Part shown: piece by piece, positions 32,504-42,119 of the stretch
Position numbering within the stretch: position 1 is the first letter of the stretch
Layout: each line of letters starts with the position of its first letter
Origin: CALKZN01 sp050633785
Lineage (GTDB): Bacteria > Pseudomonadota > Gammaproteobacteria > Arenicellales > Arenicellaceae
Direction: 5' to 3'
Length of the DNA: 64,000 bases
Assembly (NCBI GenBank): GCA_050633785.1
Contig: JBOEHE010000046.1
Span: 62,001 to 126,000, forward strand
Position numbers and translations under genes: made by a program
The notes under the pieces: model-generated
The model's database searches: none
What the model was told of the DNA's origin: nothing
What the model saw: the letters and a program-made list of their open reading frames with translations, nothing else

Positions 32504-32899
32504 TTAATCTCCAAGAGATATAGCATACGGCTCATCTCCCTTAAAATGAACTATTATCTCGGCGTCATCCCATTCAGATAATGAAAAAAACAAATCATAT
32601 TCACCATTATTTTCTGAACATAAAAAACCTACCAGAACTAAATCACCCGCATCTTTTTGATATTCTGAAATATCAACAAAGTCAACATATTCAGTCGCTA
32701 TAATTTCCTTTTTAGAAATGATTTCTAACAGAAACTTTGCCTGGGATAGGCTTGTTTTATGGGGAGCTTCTTTTGAGCCTGATACCTCAATGTACAATTC
32801 TTTATTTTTTGTTGAACAAATCTGTACAACCCAGGACCTACTGCCGTAGACTAACTCTCCTAAAACATTGTCAGTGTATTTTCGTTTTCTGAAGAACAT
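32504..32899 (-). CDS. Hypothetical protein, probable cassette gene
   Basis: I do not recognise this 131-residue acidic protein. It appears soluble and beta-rich (VLGELVYGSRSWVVQICS, then LSEWDDAEIIVHFKGDEPYA). It shows the size and style of small immunity or cassette proteins. It is the first gene of the minus-strand array here. Confidence 0.6.
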   Translation of the reverse strand: MFFRKRKYTDNVLGELVYGSRSWVVQICSTKNKELYIEVSGSKEAPHKTSLSQAKFLLEIISKKEIIATEYVDFVDISEYQKDAGDLVLVGFLCSENNGEYDLFFSLSEWDDAEIIVHFKGDEPYAISLGD

Positions 32900-33135
32900 T
32901 GATTACCTTAAAATTAGCACCTTATACATTTGTTAATTGAGGCCATATCATCAGTTACCAATACACTATGTTTATTCAAAATGAATTGTTTATATCCCAA
33001 GATGAAGAATAATCGATTGCATTATTTTTCAGCATATGTAAAAAAGCATTCGCATATTGATATCTAAAAACCAGTTGTGTTGAATAGTTCAAATATTTTG
33101 AAAAACAACACCCTAAAAACTCTAAGACAGACACT

Positions 33136-33489
33136 ATGGAATCAAAAGATATTCGACCTTTCATTCCAGCCATAGAACTTGAGAGGTCAAGGTCATTCTA
33201 TCAGGCTCTAGGGTTCACCAGCGACAGTGCAACGGCTGATATGATTATTATGAGTAATGGCGTCTGTACGTTTTTCCTTTATCAACACAACAAAGGCAAA
33301 TTAGACAACGATACAATGTTTCAACTTGTCGTTCCAAATATCGAAACAGCACTTTGCTCAATTGAGAACATTACAGTCTTTGACGTTAAATATGAACCCA
33401 TCAAAGAAGAACCCTGGGGTAAAGTGATTTATCTCTGGGGTCCGTCTGGTGAAATGTGGCATATCACAGAACTCGCGTCCAACTCATGA
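33136..33489 (+). CDS. Glyoxalase/bleomycin-resistance fold (VOC) protein
   Basis: This 117-residue protein has the VOC-fold start IRPFIPAIELERSRSFYQAL and the end block GKVIYLWGPSGEMWHITELA, as in bleomycin-resistance-like glyoxalase proteins. Putative ligands (His or Glu near the C-terminus) are present, but substrate and metal use are unknown. It is convergent with the flavin oxidoreductase, with a 6-bp overlap of the ends. The upstream 32900-33135 region shows no gene. Confidence 0.8.
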   Translation: MESKDIRPFIPAIELERSRSFYQALGFTSDSATADMIIMSNGVCTFFLYQHNKGKLDNDTMFQLVVPNIETALCSIENITVFDVKYEPIKEEPWGKVIYLWGPSGEMWHITELASNS

Positions 33490-34704
33490 GTATCTAGCCA
33501 GCCATTTTACACAGCGCTGCCGATCTCGTTTTTCATAAAGACGCAGAGCGGCTTCAGGATCAAGCATCGTTTGGTTTTCGGCATCGTCTGCCAATGCTGA
33601 TATTTGCATGGTATACCAGGCTGTTATCCCACCTCGCGGGGGGGAATCAAACCGTGGGAACTCAGGGTCGCTGTCTTCACCCGCTAACCAGGCATTAGCC
33701 AGATTGGGGTTCAAAACCATTGACCGAGCCAGACTGATCATATCTGCTGCTCCTGAGCTTATCGCATCAATAGCTTGTTCCTGCTTTTCGAAACCTCCAG
33801 TGAGCATAATTGGGATGTCTGCAATTCCTTTAGCGCTTCGCGCAAAGTCAATAAAGTAAGGCCCTGTTTTTGATGAAGAATCGGAACTTGATTTTGCTCC
33901 TGGAAAATACGTTCCACCACTGACATCAATTAAATCTATCGATGTTTGATCGAGAAGACGCACGACTTCTAAAGCATCATTTTCAGTCAAACCTCCTTCA
34001 AGTTTGTCTGTGGAGTTAATCTTAATTCCGATTGGAAAAGCTGGGCCAACTGCTTGCCGTATTTCGTTTATCACTTTATTCACAATATTAAACCGTGCTT
34101 CGATTGAACCTCCATACTGATCAGTTCGACGGTTAAATAGTGGTGAAAGAAATTGACTCAATAAAAAACCATGTCCCGCATGAATCTGAACACCACCAAA
34201 TCCACAAGTTTTCGCAAGTGTTGCGGCTTTGGCGTACATTCCTGGCAATTGCTGAATATCGTCAATTGACATACCCTCACATTGCAAGCCATCAATGTTG
34301 ATAGCGGATGGTCCCTTAGGTTTGCTGATGGGTATATGTGACAGGGCCCCAGCATGTCCAAGCTGGGGCCATAAGTGTGCTCCTTGAATCATACCTCGAC
34401 TGGCCAAGACCCGTAGCGCCTTAAGGTTGGACTTTTCACCCAATACCAGATTACCAGGTTTTTCTGGATAATAAGCACTGGTCTGCACTTCACCAATCAG
34501 TGACAAGGCAACACCTCCCTCTGCCCACCGTTCATAAAGTCGAATTTGAGATTCACTGGGGTTACCCTCTCCATCCCCAAGCGAATCAGACATGGCTGAT
34601 TTTGTCAGTCGATTTTTAAGAATGACCCCACAAGGAAGTTCCAGTGATTGTCCAAGAATGTTTCGAGGAGTTAAGCTTTCGTCAATTAGCGTTTTTGTTG
34701 TCAT
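33484..34704 (-). CDS. NADH:flavin oxidoreductase, Old Yellow Enzyme family
   Basis: This 406-residue FMN-dependent TIM-barrel enzyme has GVILKNRLTKSAMSDSLGD near the start, the active-site block VQIHAGHGFLLSQFLSPLFN followed by RRTDQYGGSIEARF, and the C-terminal FMN-phosphate region IPIMLTGGFEKQEQA. It lacks the extra Fe-S and FAD domains of 2,4-dienoyl-CoA reductase. Likely substrates are activated alkenes or electrophiles. It is downstream of an arsR-type gene, and its upstream region has a site like the one before arsR, so it is probably regulated by that protein. Confidence 0.9.
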   Translation of the reverse strand: MTTKTLIDESLTPRNILGQSLELPCGVILKNRLTKSAMSDSLGDGEGNPSESQIRLYERWAEGGVALSLIGEVQTSAYYPEKPGNLVLGEKSNLKALRVLASRGMIQGAHLWPQLGHAGALSHIPISKPKGPSAINIDGLQCEGMSIDDIQQLPGMYAKAATLAKTCGFGGVQIHAGHGFLLSQFLSPLFNRRTDQYGGSIEARFNIVNKVINEIRQAVGPAFPIGIKINSTDKLEGGLTENDALEVVRLLDQTSIDLIDVSGGTYFPGAKSSSDSSSKTGPYFIDFARSAKGIADIPIMLTGGFEKQEQAIDAISSGAADMISLARSMVLNPNLANAWLAGEDSDPEFPRFDSPPRGGITAWYTMQISALADDAENQTMLDPEAALRLYEKRDRQRCVKWLARYS

Positions 34705-34717
34705 CTGATTACTCCAT

Positions 34718-34746
34718 AGATATATTTGTATATTTCGATATATAGA
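34718..34746 (-). promoter_or_regulatory. Probable ArsR-family operator before the flavin oxidoreductase gene
   Basis: The interval contains TATATTTGTATATTTCGATA followed by TATAG. TATATTTCGATA also occurs (on the opposite strand) directly upstream of the arsR gene, so the two sites are likely bound by the same repressor. It lies 14-42 bp upstream of the start codon. Confidence 0.55.
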
Positions 34747-34795
34747 ACCATTTATGTTAGAGTTTATTTAATTTAACACTCATCAAGTTTTATAG

Positions 34796-35098
34796 TTATA
34801 AAATTTCTTTCTGAACTGCAGCCAGAAAAGCTTTTATAGCTTCTTCATTACGACTGTAGAAAGTCCATTGGCCATGACGGTCAGAATCAACCAGACCAGC
34901 TTCTTTCAACAAACTCATATAGTTTGAGATAGTCGATTGCGATAAGCCTGCCTTTTCCTGAATGTAAGCAACGCAGACTCCTTCTAATTCAGCGTGTTCT
35001 GGCAATGCCGGTGGAAAGTTGGAACGGTCCCTTAACCAGCTGATAATATTGCGCCTGGTTGGGTTGTTGAGGGCGTTTATTGCTTTTTCCAAATTCAT
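34796..35098 (-). CDS. ArsR-family transcriptional repressor
   Basis: This 100-residue protein is a winged-helix ArsR/SmtB-type regulator: LNNPTRRNIISWLRD at the start, the recognition helix in AGLSQSTISNYMSLLKEAGL, then the wing VDSDRHGQWTFYSRN. It lacks the Cys-x-Cys metal site, though one Cys occurs in LEGVCVAYIQEKAG, so it may sense redox state or electrophiles. It is 91 bp upstream of the flavin oxidoreductase gene on the same strand. Confidence 0.9.
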   Translation of the reverse strand: MNLEKAINALNNPTRRNIISWLRDRSNFPPALPEHAELEGVCVAYIQEKAGLSQSTISNYMSLLKEAGLVDSDRHGQWTFYSRNEEAIKAFLAAVQKEIL

Positions 35099-35122
35099 AA
35101 ATCGAAATATACCGATATACAG
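35099..35122 (-). promoter_or_regulatory. Probable autoregulatory operator of the ArsR-family repressor
   Basis: ATCGAAATATACCGATATAC at 35101-35120 contains a partial inverted repeat (ATCG...CGAT) and shares TATATTTCGAT with the site before the flavin oxidoreductase gene. It abuts the arsR start codon, fitting autorepression. Confidence 0.55.
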
Positions 35123-35357
35123 TTGTTAATGTCAAGCTTAACGTTCTCACAATGAGACTATACAAATTCACTAACTGCTTAAATCTGAGAAACACTGTCT
35201 AAATCCCAAGCAAGTGACATCAGGGGTCTACTTGTTCATGTTCCAAAGGCAAACGAGCCGTGTATAGGCAAAAGTCAGGTACAAAGATATACTCTTAGCA
35301 TTAGACTATCGCTACACTCATACACCAACAACAGCAGATGAAATAGAGGTCAGGACA

Positions 35358-35741
35358 ATGACTATCGATTTAGAACTCAACAAAAATAACGCGATTTCTT
35401 TCTATAAAATGGCCTACGAAGGTAGTCCGGTAGAAGCAATAGAGAAATACGTTGGCAATGATTATATTCAACACAACCCTCTGGTAGGCGATGGAAAACA
35501 ACCTTTTATTGACTATTTCCAGAAAATGGCTGCTGAGTATCCGAATAAAAGCATTGAGTTTGTCCGTGCTATAGCCGAAGGTAATCTGGTTGCCTTGCAT
35601 ACTCACCAGGTCTGGCCTGATGGTGATGAGTATGTGACGATGGACTTTTTCCGATTTGATGACAATGGAAAAATTGTTGAGCACTGGGATACCATTCAAC
35701 AAATTCCCGAAGAATCCGCTCATGAAAACACCATGTATTAA
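35358..35741 (+). CDS. SnoaL/NTF2-like protein
   Basis: This 127-residue protein belongs to the SnoaL-like branch of the NTF2 fold: NAISFYKMAYEGSPVEAIEK, the block YIQHNPLVGDGKQPFIDYF, then TMDFFRFDDNGKIVEHWDTI. Family members are annotated as aldol-condensation-like or ester cyclase proteins; here the substrate is unknown. It stands alone between arsR and purU. Confidence 0.87.
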   Translation: MTIDLELNKNNAISFYKMAYEGSPVEAIEKYVGNDYIQHNPLVGDGKQPFIDYFQKMAAEYPNKSIEFVRAIAEGNLVALHTHQVWPDGDEYVTMDFFRFDDNGKIVEHWDTIQQIPEESAHENTMY

Positions 35742-35850
35742 ACGAATTCATCAGCGCAGCAACTCTGCAAGTCATGCTTCGAAGTCGACTTTCTGAGGTT
35801 CGCACAACAGGAACCTCAGCAACTGTTTATATCAAACCGGATGAAGCTGT

Positions 35851-36723
35851 TTATAGAATAACCGTTTTAGTGCCATTCAAAAATACCCTGCCCTCGCAAT
35901 GCAACTTCAGAGCTTTGGCCAGTGTCAACCGTTCGATATCTCGACCTTTGGCCACCAGCTTCTCAGCAGTGTCTGAATGGTCGGCTTCTGCAAAACCCTG
36001 AGAAATGATTGGCCCTTCATCAAGATCCTCACTGACATAATGCGCAGTTGCTCCAACCAGTTTCACGCCTTTATCAAATGCCTGATGATAAGGTTTTGCC
36101 CCTTTGAAACCAGGCAATAAAGAGTGATGGATATTAATTGCCTTGCCTTGCAAGTTCTTGCACATATCATCCGATAACACCTGCATATAACGAGCCAGAA
36201 CGACCAGATCCGCATCGACATCTTGCACCACTTGCCAGACCTTTGCTTCCTGATGCGCCTTAGTGTCAGCTGTGATCGGAAAATGGTGATAAGGAATGCG
36301 ATGCCAATCAGCCAGAGGTTTTAAGTCAGGGTGATTGGAGATAATCGCGGGTATCTCGACATTTAACTCTTGCGTTCGGTAACGGTGCAACAGATCTTCC
36401 AGACAGTGATCAAACTTGGAAACCATCAACACCAACCGCTCTTTATAGGATGACTCTCGAATTTTCCAACTCATATCGAACTTTTGTGCCTCAGTTGAAA
36501 AATTCTGACGAACCGTCTCAATATCCAGTACATCACCCCCATTAGACTTAAATTCAGCTCTGATAAAAAAACAGCCGCTGCTGGTATCATCATAGGAATT
36601 AATTTCGATAATGTAGCAACTGTTATCAAATAAAAAGCTAGTCACTACATTCACGGTTCCCAGCAAGCTGGGACAGGTTGCGGTGAGAATATACGTTTGT
36701 TCACTGTTAACGGCTTGGGTCAT
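35851..36723 (-). CDS. purU: Formyltetrahydrofolate deformylase
   Basis: This 290-residue enzyme hydrolyses 10-formyl-THF to formate and THF. It has an N-terminal ACT-type domain (TATCPSLLGTVNVVTSFLF) and a C-terminal formyl-transferase domain with INIHHSLLPGFKGAKPYHQA, containing the conserved Asn and His, and ATAHYVSEDLDEGPIISQG. It follows the sarcosine oxidase genes by 51 bp on the same strand, the usual place for disposing of one-carbon units from sarcosine oxidation. Confidence 0.96.
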   Translation of the reverse strand: MTQAVNSEQTYILTATCPSLLGTVNVVTSFLFDNSCYIIEINSYDDTSSGCFFIRAEFKSNGGDVLDIETVRQNFSTEAQKFDMSWKIRESSYKERLVLMVSKFDHCLEDLLHRYRTQELNVEIPAIISNHPDLKPLADWHRIPYHHFPITADTKAHQEAKVWQVVQDVDADLVVLARYMQVLSDDMCKNLQGKAINIHHSLLPGFKGAKPYHQAFDKGVKLVGATAHYVSEDLDEGPIISQGFAEADHSDTAEKLVAKGRDIERLTLAKALKLHCEGRVFLNGTKTVIL

Positions 36724-36774
36724 AAGGCAAAAAGTTTACTTCTTAATTTTGTCGGTAATGGCTTAGTTGATACT

Positions 36775-37449
36775 TCAATCTTGGACAATCAGTCCATATT
36801 CTTCACATGCACGCTGCAACCATAGCCACAGATAGTCAGAAAAAGTACGGCGAATAATCAGCTCCCAAGTCGTGTCACTTTTGCGACAGATGATGGCCTG
36901 TGATTTAGCCATAACGCTGGTGACTACTTTCGCCACTGGGAAATTATGATCACTGACATCATACGGTGTCGATTTCATCAATACCTCACGAGCATGCTCC
37001 CCACTGAGTGTCAGCACAGTCTGCCCCCCTGAAACATTGACTATCGAAAAGTGCCCTGACATTGCGCTACGCAGTTCCTGTTCAAGGCTGAAAGCACGTT
37101 CACCAGGACACACGACCAGCCATTCATCGGGTGAAATCCAATAAATCGATATCTCTTCCGAGCGCGCACTTTGCAGTGTCGAAGGCAACTCAACCCCCAG
37201 AACACTTTTGAACGCTGAACTGATTTGCTTGTCATCCGCATTGGCACGAATGGCCAGATGCCCCAGCAACTTACCTTCCTGCACACTGACACTGCTGTCA
37301 GAAACAACCGTCTTTTGCGCCAATGCTGCAAAATTCGCATGAAATAAGGGGCTTTGCGCCAGACTTTCAGCCTCTGCACCGGCAGGTAACTGGTTCATAA
37401 CAGCCACAGAAGCTGTTGAGGTGTGTTTTTCGTGTGTAGCATCAGACAT
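36775..37449 (-). CDS. soxG: Sarcosine oxidase gamma subunit
   Basis: This 224-residue protein is the gamma subunit of the heterotetrameric sarcosine oxidase. The blocks EEISIYWISPDEWLVVCPGE and GQTVLTLSGEHAREVLMKST fit the SoxG family (GcvT-like fold). I start at ATG 37449, giving an 8-bp overlap with soxA; the longer frame from 37692 lies inside soxA. Promoter and translation are shared with soxBDA. Confidence 0.92.
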   Translation of the reverse strand: MSDATHEKHTSTASVAVMNQLPAGAEAESLAQSPLFHANFAALAQKTVVSDSSVSVQEGKLLGHLAIRANADDKQISSAFKSVLGVELPSTLQSARSEEISIYWISPDEWLVVCPGERAFSLEQELRSAMSGHFSIVNVSGGQTVLTLSGEHAREVLMKSTPYDVSDHNFPVAKVVTSVMAKSQAIICRKSDTTWELIIRRTFSDYLWLWLQRACEEYGLIVQD

Positions 37450-40400
37450 TTTGACGTTCTCCTTTAGGATCCAGAAAGATATAGCTGCAAATTTCTGCTT
37501 CAATGACAGAACCATCGGGTTGCGGGTAGTAGACCGTATCACCTGTGCGGTCAATACCGCCTTTGATATAGCCCATGGCAATACTATGGCCCAGATTAGC
37601 ACTCCAGTAGCTGGATGTGATATGCCCCAGCATATCCATTGGAATCGGTTGATTCGGATCATTAACGGCTTGTGAGCCTTCAGGAATAACAACCTTAGGA
37701 TCTTTGGTTTTCAACCCCACCAATTGTTTACGGTTTTCACGCACGCAATCTTCTCGAGCCATGCCCCTTTTACCGATAAAACTGAACGGTTTTTTCATAG
37801 ATACCGCCCAACCCATATTCAAATCATAGGGATGAACTGAACCATCGGTATCCTGACCAGCAATAATAAAACCTTTTTCTGCCCGCAGAACGTGCATACT
37901 TTCAGTGCCATATGGTGTCAGATTGTATTTTTCACCGTGTTCAAACATCTTGGTCCAGATATGCATGCCATAATTGGCTTGCACATTGACCTCATAGGAA
38001 AGCTCACCCGTAAATGAAATTCGAAACACCCGTGCTGGAACACCAGCAACAGTACATTCACGCCAGTCCATATACTTGAACGACTCATTATCCAACTCGA
38101 TATCATCCACCAATTCCGACAATAGCTTACGGCTGTTCGGCCCAGAAATGGTCGTGGTTGCCCAATGGTCAGTCACTGTATTGAAATAGACCTGCAGCTC
38201 AGACCACTCCGTCTGATGATAGAGTTCAAGCCATTCCAACACACGCGCAGCACCACCTGTTGTAGTCGTCATCAGAAAATGGTCATCGGCCAGACAGGCA
38301 GTCACGCCATCATCAAACACCATACCGTCTTCACCGCACATCAGACCATAACGACATTTACCCACGGCTAATTTTTCCCAGGCATTGCTATAGACGCGCC
38401 CCAGAAACTCTCTGGCATCTTTGCCCTGGATATCTATTTTTCCTAAAGTAGATGCATCCAGAATACCAACACTATCACGCACTGCGAGACATTCACGGTC
38501 AAGTGCTTGTTGCATGGTTTCGCCCTTGCGAGGGAAATACCAGGCCCGCTTCCACTGACCAACATCTTCAAATAAGGCACCATTATTAACATGCCATTGA
38601 TGCATTGCGGTGTAACGCTCTGGATCAAATAAATCACCACAATGGCGTCCGACAATAGCGCCGAAAGTAATCGGCGTATAGTTAGGGCGGAAAATTGTGG
38701 TTCCGGTCTGTTCAATAGATTTGTTTAATGACTTGGCGGCGATAGCCATACCATTGATATTGCCCAATTTGCCTTGATCGGTTCCAAAGCCCAGCGCGGT
38801 ATAGCGTTTGACATGCTCAATCGATTCAAAACCTTCACGGGTCGCCATTTCCACCCCAGACGCTGTCACATCATTCTGCATATCAATGAATTTTTTCGGC
38901 GCTCGGCTAGTCGTTTTTTGATGAGGTACCTCAAACAAGGGCATCGCCAGCTCTTCAGCAACCGACACTGTTTCAAATTCAATTGATCTGGTTTCTTTAT
39001 AACCGGCTTTAACTGCGGCTTGATTACCAGTGGCAAAGCCTTCTGTGAGACAAGCCTGCAGAGAATAATGCCCGTTGATTCCACCGGCAGTCAGTTGCTG
39101 TTGATGTGTTTCTCCAGGGACAAAACCCAGAACATCTTCATTCCAAATGGGTTTACTGCCCGTGTGACAGGATAGATGCACTGCTGGACTCCAGCCACCA
39201 GAACTGGCAATTGTGTCACAGACAATCAGCTGATCACCACCAACAACTTTCTGCCCAGTGGCATCTATCGGTGCAACCAACGCACCTTTAACTCGTTTGC
39301 TGCCCTTTACATCTATCACCGCTGAGCCGTTGATAACACGAATGCCCAGCTTACGAACCATAGCTACCTGTTCGCCTTGAGGATTCGCGCGAGTATCAAC
39401 CACAGCAACCACTTTTCGGCCGGTATTGAACCAATCGATGGCGGTCTGGTAAGCATAATCATTGGTGGTCATCAAGACCAGGTTATCTCCAGGAACAACG
39501 GCATAGCGATTAATATAGGTTGAGACTGCTGAGGCCAGCATGACACCTGGGATGTCATTGTTGGCAAACACCAGTGGCCGCTCGTGTGCGCCCGTGGCCA
39601 AAACCACCCAGCTCGCACGAACTCGATGCATACGCTGTCTGGCAGAATTTTGTGGGGCGAGGTCAGCAATATGATCGGTGCAGCGTTCATGAATCGTCAG
39701 AAAATTGTGATCATGATAGCCATTGACCGTCGAACGAGGCAATGCAACTACATTAGAGCTTGCATTCAACTCGGCAATGGTATTTTCTACCCATGTTTGC
39801 GCTGGCTGACCATCAATCAACTCAGTGCTGTGCAGCAATGAACCACCAAATTCGGCTTGTTCATCGGCAATAATGACTCGCGCGCCGGTGCGAGCAGCAG
39901 CCAAGGCTGCAGACAGACCTGTTGGACCCGCTCCTACCACCAGAACATCACAGTGGCGGTGGATATGTTCATACGTATCCGGATCGTTCTCTGTCGAACT
40001 ACGGCCAAAACCTGCCGCTTTACGGATAAACTTCTCATAGGTCTTCCACATCGACTGTGGGTACATAAAGGTTTTATAGTAAAAGCCCGGTGTCATCAAA
40101 CTGCCGCCAACCTTCCCCAGATATCCCATCAAATCAATATTTTCATTAGGCCAGCCATTGGTCGCCTGACACACCAGGCCTTCAAACAATTCCTGCTGCG
40201 TAGCTCGCACATTCGGCACTTGAGTGGCTTCTGTTGCGCCCAGTTGCAGGATGGCATTAGGCTCATCTGCTCCTGCGGCAATAATTCCTCTGGGACGACT
40301 GTATTTAAAACTGCGGCCGATAATATCAACACCATTCGCTAACAAAGCTGAAGCAACGGTATCGCCCGAAAACCCTGTGTATGATTTTCCACTATAGCTG

Positions 40401-40483
40401 AATGACACGCGTTTGCTGCGATCAATTCGCTCATTGCCCGGGTTTGGACTCAGACGGTTTTTTTCCTGATTAGAATGATTCAT
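37442..40483 (-). CDS. soxA: Sarcosine oxidase alpha subunit
   Basis: This roughly 1013-residue subunit has an N-terminal 2Fe-2S-ferredoxin-like domain (FSGDTVASALLANGVD), a Rossmann FAD/NAD domain with VVGAGPTGLSAALAAARTGA, and a C-terminal GcvT-like folate-binding domain (about residues 610-990). The complex oxidises sarcosine to glycine, passing the methyl group to THF as 5,10-methylene-THF. I use ATG 40483, preceded by TGAGGT; a GTG at 40495 overlapping the soxD stop would add 4 residues. Confidence 0.96.
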   Translation of the reverse strand: MNHSNQEKNRLSPNPGNERIDRSKRVSFSYSGKSYTGFSGDTVASALLANGVDIIGRSFKYSRPRGIIAAGADEPNAILQLGATEATQVPNVRATQQELFEGLVCQATNGWPNENIDLMGYLGKVGGSLMTPGFYYKTFMYPQSMWKTYEKFIRKAAGFGRSSTENDPDTYEHIHRHCDVLVVGAGPTGLSAALAAARTGARVIIADEQAEFGGSLLHSTELIDGQPAQTWVENTIAELNASSNVVALPRSTVNGYHDHNFLTIHERCTDHIADLAPQNSARQRMHRVRASWVVLATGAHERPLVFANNDIPGVMLASAVSTYINRYAVVPGDNLVLMTTNDYAYQTAIDWFNTGRKVVAVVDTRANPQGEQVAMVRKLGIRVINGSAVIDVKGSKRVKGALVAPIDATGQKVVGGDQLIVCDTIASSGGWSPAVHLSCHTGSKPIWNEDVLGFVPGETHQQQLTAGGINGHYSLQACLTEGFATGNQAAVKAGYKETRSIEFETVSVAEELAMPLFEVPHQKTTSRAPKKFIDMQNDVTASGVEMATREGFESIEHVKRYTALGFGTDQGKLGNINGMAIAAKSLNKSIEQTGTTIFRPNYTPITFGAIVGRHCGDLFDPERYTAMHQWHVNNGALFEDVGQWKRAWYFPRKGETMQQALDRECLAVRDSVGILDASTLGKIDIQGKDAREFLGRVYSNAWEKLAVGKCRYGLMCGEDGMVFDDGVTACLADDHFLMTTTTGGAARVLEWLELYHQTEWSELQVYFNTVTDHWATTTISGPNSRKLLSELVDDIELDNESFKYMDWRECTVAGVPARVFRISFTGELSYEVNVQANYGMHIWTKMFEHGEKYNLTPYGTESMHVLRAEKGFIIAGQDTDGSVHPYDLNMGWAVSMKKPFSFIGKRGMAREDCVRENRKQLVGLKTKDPKVVIPEGSQAVNDPNQPIPMDMLGHITSSYWSANLGHSIAMGYIKGGIDRTGDTVYYPQPDGSVIEAEICSYIFLDPKGERQNV

Positions 40484-40491
40484 TGATAACC

Positions 40492-40773
40492 TCACTCAAC
40501 AACGGTGGGCTGCTCACCCACTTTATAGGTTTCTTTAATTTCATAGGTCATTGTATCGCGAGTGATATTAAAAAACTTGCGACAACCGACAGCATGAACC
40601 CATAGCTCATGATGCAGACCACGCGGATTTTTACGGAAATATAAAAACTCGGCCCATTGTTCATCACTTAAGGAATCTGGATCTAAGGGTCGGGCGATAT
40701 GGGCCTGACCTGAGGCGTGAAACTCTTCTTCTTCGCGGTACTCCTGACAATGAGGGCAGTAGATATAAAACAT
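40492..40773 (-). CDS. soxD: Sarcosine oxidase delta subunit
   Basis: This 93-residue subunit binds zinc in the heterotetramer. The N-terminal IYCPHCQEYREEEEF holds the Cys-x2-Cys and a His ligand region; HELWVHAVGCRKFFNITRDT near the end is typical of SoxD. It lies 12 bp after soxB and directly before soxA. Confidence 0.95.
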   Translation of the reverse strand: MFYIYCPHCQEYREEEEFHASGQAHIARPLDPDSLSDEQWAEFLYFRKNPRGLHHELWVHAVGCRKFFNITRDTMTYEIKETYKVGEQPTVVE

Positions 40774-40785
40774 GATTTACCTCCT

Positions 40786-42039
40786 TTAATGCGCGACGCC
40801 AGCAGCGCCATGTTCGTCAATAAGAGCCCCGTTGTTAAAACGAAACATCGAGAAAGGTTCTGCCAAAGCATGCATTTCACCTTTAGCCAGCGAAGCGGCA
40901 AAGACTTCGCCAGAGCCTGGAGTCGCCTTAAAACCACCTGTGCCCCAACCGCAATTAAAAAACAGGTTTTCTACCGGTGTTTTGGAAATGATTGGACAGG
41001 CGTCAGGACAAGTATCAACGATTCCTCCCCATTGCCGATTCATCCGCACCCGACTGAACAATGGGAACAACTCAACAATGGCTTGTATTGTGTGTTCTAC
41101 GACCGAATATGAGCCTCGCTGACCATAGCCAAGATAGCCATCAATACCAGCACCGATCACCAAATCGCCTTTATCCGACTGCGAGACATAACCATGCACA
41201 TGATTTGACATGACAACCGTATCAAGAACCGGTTTTATTGGTTCAGACACCAATGCTTGCAGAGGGTGTGATTCCAACGGCAATTCAAAGCCCGCCATCT
41301 TAGCCAACACGCTGGAATTACCTGCAACCACACAACCTACTCTATCAGCCTTGATAGCACCGTGTTGTCTGGTTTCAACGCCAACGGCAGTTCCATCTTC
41401 AATTAACAGATCAACCACTTCACACTGTTGGATCAAATCGACACCAAGAGCATCCGCCGCACGGGCATAACCCCAGGCAACCGCATCATGTCGGGCAACG
41501 CCTGCGCGTGGTTGCCAGGAAGCTCCCATTACCGGATAACGCGTGTTAGCCGAACAATCCATAATGGGTACAATTTCCTGGACCTGCTGTGTGTCCAATA
41601 CTTCCCCATCAATGCCATTCAAACGATTCGCATTCACCCGGCGTTCGATATCACGCATGTCCTGTAGAGTGTGTCCCAGATTCAAAACACCGCGCTGCGA
41701 AAACATGACGTTGTAGTTCAGGTCCTGCGACAGACCTTCCCACAGTTTCATGGCATGTTCATACAAATGCGCTGCTTCATCCCAAAGATAATTGGATCTG
41801 ACAATCGTAGTGTTACGGGCAGTATTCCCTCCACCCAAATAACCTTTCTCAATCACCGCCACGTTGGTAACACCATAGCGTTTGGCCAGATAATAGGCCG
41901 TCGCCAGGCCATGACCGCCACCACCAACGATAATGACATCGTATTTCTTCTTAGGCTTGGGATTACGCCATACCCGTTGCCAGTTTTCCTGATGGCTCAA
42001 GGCATGTTTTATCAGCCCGAATCCTGAATACTTTTGCAT
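40786..42039 (-). CDS. soxB: Sarcosine oxidase beta subunit
   Basis: This 417-residue flavoprotein carries the covalent FMN and non-covalent FAD and the sarcosine oxidation site. It opens KYSGFGLIKHALSHQENW, then the dinucleotide motif VIIVGGGGHGLATAYYLAKR, and contains GGIVDTCPDACPIIS and FNCGWGTGGFKATPGSG. It is the first sox gene, 80 bp after the sdaA-type gene. Confidence 0.96.
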   Translation of the reverse strand: MQKYSGFGLIKHALSHQENWQRVWRNPKPKKKYDVIIVGGGGHGLATAYYLAKRYGVTNVAVIEKGYLGGGNTARNTTIVRSNYLWDEAAHLYEHAMKLWEGLSQDLNYNVMFSQRGVLNLGHTLQDMRDIERRVNANRLNGIDGEVLDTQQVQEIVPIMDCSANTRYPVMGASWQPRAGVARHDAVAWGYARAADALGVDLIQQCEVVDLLIEDGTAVGVETRQHGAIKADRVGCVVAGNSSVLAKMAGFELPLESHPLQALVSEPIKPVLDTVVMSNHVHGYVSQSDKGDLVIGAGIDGYLGYGQRGSYSVVEHTIQAIVELFPLFSRVRMNRQWGGIVDTCPDACPIISKTPVENLFFNCGWGTGGFKATPGSGEVFAASLAKGEMHALAEPFSMFRFNNGALIDEHGAAGVAH

Positions 42040-42119
42040 ATTACTGCCCTCTTTCTAATCTATTCATTATTATCATTATCAACATCAGTATGACGATAAT
42101 TGAGAAATACGGTTCATGT

